This document shows positions 5,086 to 6,064 of a stretch of 6,064 nt of DNA, one piece after another. This DNA is from Nocardioides sp. (GTDB lineage Bacteria > Actinomycetota > Actinomycetes > Propionibacteriales > Nocardioidaceae): positions 1 through 6,064 of the forward strand of contig JAKDNC010000225.1 in assembly GCA_030452025.1 (NCBI GenBank), given 5' to 3'. Under the pieces are notes generated by a model. The model was not told the origin of the DNA. It searched no databases and worked only from the letters and a program-made list of their open reading frames with translations. Each line of letters opens with the position of its first letter. Position 1 is the stretch's first letter. The position numbers were made by a program, and so were the translations under genes.

Positions 5086-6064
5086 GAGCACTGGCTGGAT
5101 GGCCTTGAGGAGGCTGCCCGGAGCGTGCTGTCCGCCCCGGTCCATCGCTACATTCGGCAGGGGGCCGGCTCGTCGACGAGCACGGAAGAGGCGCGGGCGG
5201 CCTGGAAGCGGGTCCGCTTCGCGCCCCACGTGCTCCGCGACGTCACGGACGTCAGCCTGGCCACGCGTCTGCTCGGCTGTGACCTGTCAGCGCCGTTCGG
5301 CCTTGCACCCACCACCCTGCAGCGGGCAGCGCACCCCGACGGCGAGCTGGCAATGGCACGGGCGACCGCTGCTGCCGGATCGTTGATGGTGGTCTCGAGC
5401 AACGCCGCGTCCTCGTTCACCGAGATCGGCGCGACCGGCGTCCACTGGTGGTTGCAGGCTTACCTCCCCAGCGACCGCCGGCTCGCGCAAGCAGGGGTTC
5501 GGCGAGCCGTGCAGGGAGGAGCCAAGGCCGTCGTACTCACCGTGGACACGCCGGTCGTAGCCAGCAAGTACGACGAAGGCTCGCCGGTCTGGGACTCGGT
5601 GGACCCGGCGTGGCTCCGCGTGAACTTTGATCGCGGGTACGACGATCAGCCGGGAGCGGAGAAGGCCACCGACCTCGGCACCCATGACATCTGCTGGCTC
5701 GCCGAGGCCACCGGACTTCCGGTCGTCGTGAAGGGAGTGCTGCGCCCTGACGACGCGCGGAGGTGCGTGCAGGCGGGAGCAGACGCGGTGTGGGTCTCGA
5801 ACCACGGTGGACGTCAACTGGATCGGGCAGTCGCGACGCCGACGGTGCTCGAGTCCGTGGTCGCTGCGGTCGCCGGGGACGCCGAGGTGTACGTCGATGG
5901 GGGAGTGCGGTGCGGGACCGACGTTCTCGCGGCCCTGGCACTCGGCGCGGATGCCGCCTTCCTGGGGCGTCTGCCGCTGTGGGCGCTCGCCTCGGGCGAG
6001 GACGCGGTGCGCCGGATGCACCGGGAATTGCGTAGCCAGCTCACCGAGTCCCTGCGACTCGCCG
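5080..6064 (+). CDS. FMN-dependent alpha-hydroxy-acid oxidase/dehydrogenase, 3' end beyond window
   Basis: Flavoenzyme of the glycolate oxidase / lactate oxidase / lactate monooxygenase family, a TIM barrel that oxidises 2-hydroxy acids to 2-oxo acids. In total 328 codons are visible from GTG 5080. Compared by eye with spinach glycolate oxidase, Y24, Q126 and Y128 (LQAY), D156 (TVDTP), K218 (VVVKGV), catalytic H242 and R245 (SNHGGRQLD), and the FMN-phosphate loop DGGVRCGTDVLAALALGADAAFLGR (273-297) are all in place. The position of substrate-binding Arg164 holds Lys (K163, in PVVASKYDE) and that of Trp108 holds Asn (N108), so the substrate may differ from glycolate or lactate. The segment between D156 and K218 is about 11 residues shorter than in the plant enzyme. 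The frame is open to the window edge at a point matching the final helix, so perhaps 15-40 residues are missing. No signal peptide is seen. The start rests on a G-rich stretch (5066-5070) nine bases upstream and on N-terminal similarity. Family secure; substrate and electron acceptor unknown. Confidence 0.9.
   Translation, partial: MDEHWLDGLEEAARSVLSAPVHRYIRQGAGSSTSTEEARAAWKRVRFAPHVLRDVTDVSLATRLLGCDLSAPFGLAPTTLQRAAHPDGELAMARATAAAGSLMVVSSNAASSFTEIGATGVHWWLQAYLPSDRRLAQAGVRRAVQGGAKAVVLTVDTPVVASKYDEGSPVWDSVDPAWLRVNFDRGYDDQPGAEKATDLGTHDICWLAEATGLPVVVKGVLRPDDARRCVQAGADAVWVSNHGGRQLDRAVATPTVLESVVAAVAGDAEVYVDGGVRCGTDVLAALALGADAAFLGRLPLWALASGEDAVRRMHRELRSQLTESLRLA

Noticed and set aside
5287..6021. 244-codon minus-strand open frame opposite the oxidase
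   Set aside because: It sits wholly inside the oxidase gene, whose flavin and catalytic motifs are unmistakable; the antisense product has no recognisable feature.

Overview
The window is GC-rich and almost entirely coding. All convincing genes lie on the + strand in one tightly packed run. GTG and TTG starts, very short gaps and protein-level resemblance point to a high-GC actinobacterium, with Nocardioides-like Propionibacteriales my best guess (inferred, not shown). An mpg gene just upstream of tyrS is an arrangement I know from actinobacteria (M. tuberculosis Rv1688-Rv1689), which supports this.

Layout: argH (argininosuccinate lyase, last step of arginine synthesis) fills bases 37-1467. 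After 16 bases comes mpg (AAG-type 3-methyladenine DNA glycosylase). Four bases later begins an 88-codon ORF that looks like the two ends of an FMN-binding split-barrel (PaiB-like) protein joined in frame, with the flavin-binding middle missing. Its stop overlaps (ATGA) the start of a class C beta-lactamase-fold serine hydrolase of 450 residues. An 81-base gap with no clear terminator leads to tyrS (tyrosyl-tRNA synthetase), which most likely starts at a TTG with a good Shine-Dalgarno sequence rather than at the upstream ATG. After another 29 bases starts an FMN-dependent alpha-hydroxy-acid oxidase that runs off the right edge, probably lacking only its last few dozen residues or fewer.

Functionally this is a housekeeping stretch (arginine synthesis, base-excision repair, tRNA charging) with a small accessory insert (PaiB-like remnant plus serine hydrolase) between mpg and tyrS, and a flavin oxidase behind tyrS. 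Spacings of 16 bases, 4 bases, a 4-base overlap, 81 bases and 29 bases suggest that argH to the serine hydrolase form one transcript; tyrS may be co-transcribed or have its own promoter in the 81-base gap.

I see no tRNA or rRNA gene, CRISPR array, insertion sequence, phage gene or convincing terminator, and no stretch over 300 bases without a gene. I do not see a novel multi-gene system. The points most worth a second look are the internally deleted PaiB-like gene coupled to the hydrolase, and the altered substrate-site residues of the terminal oxidase.
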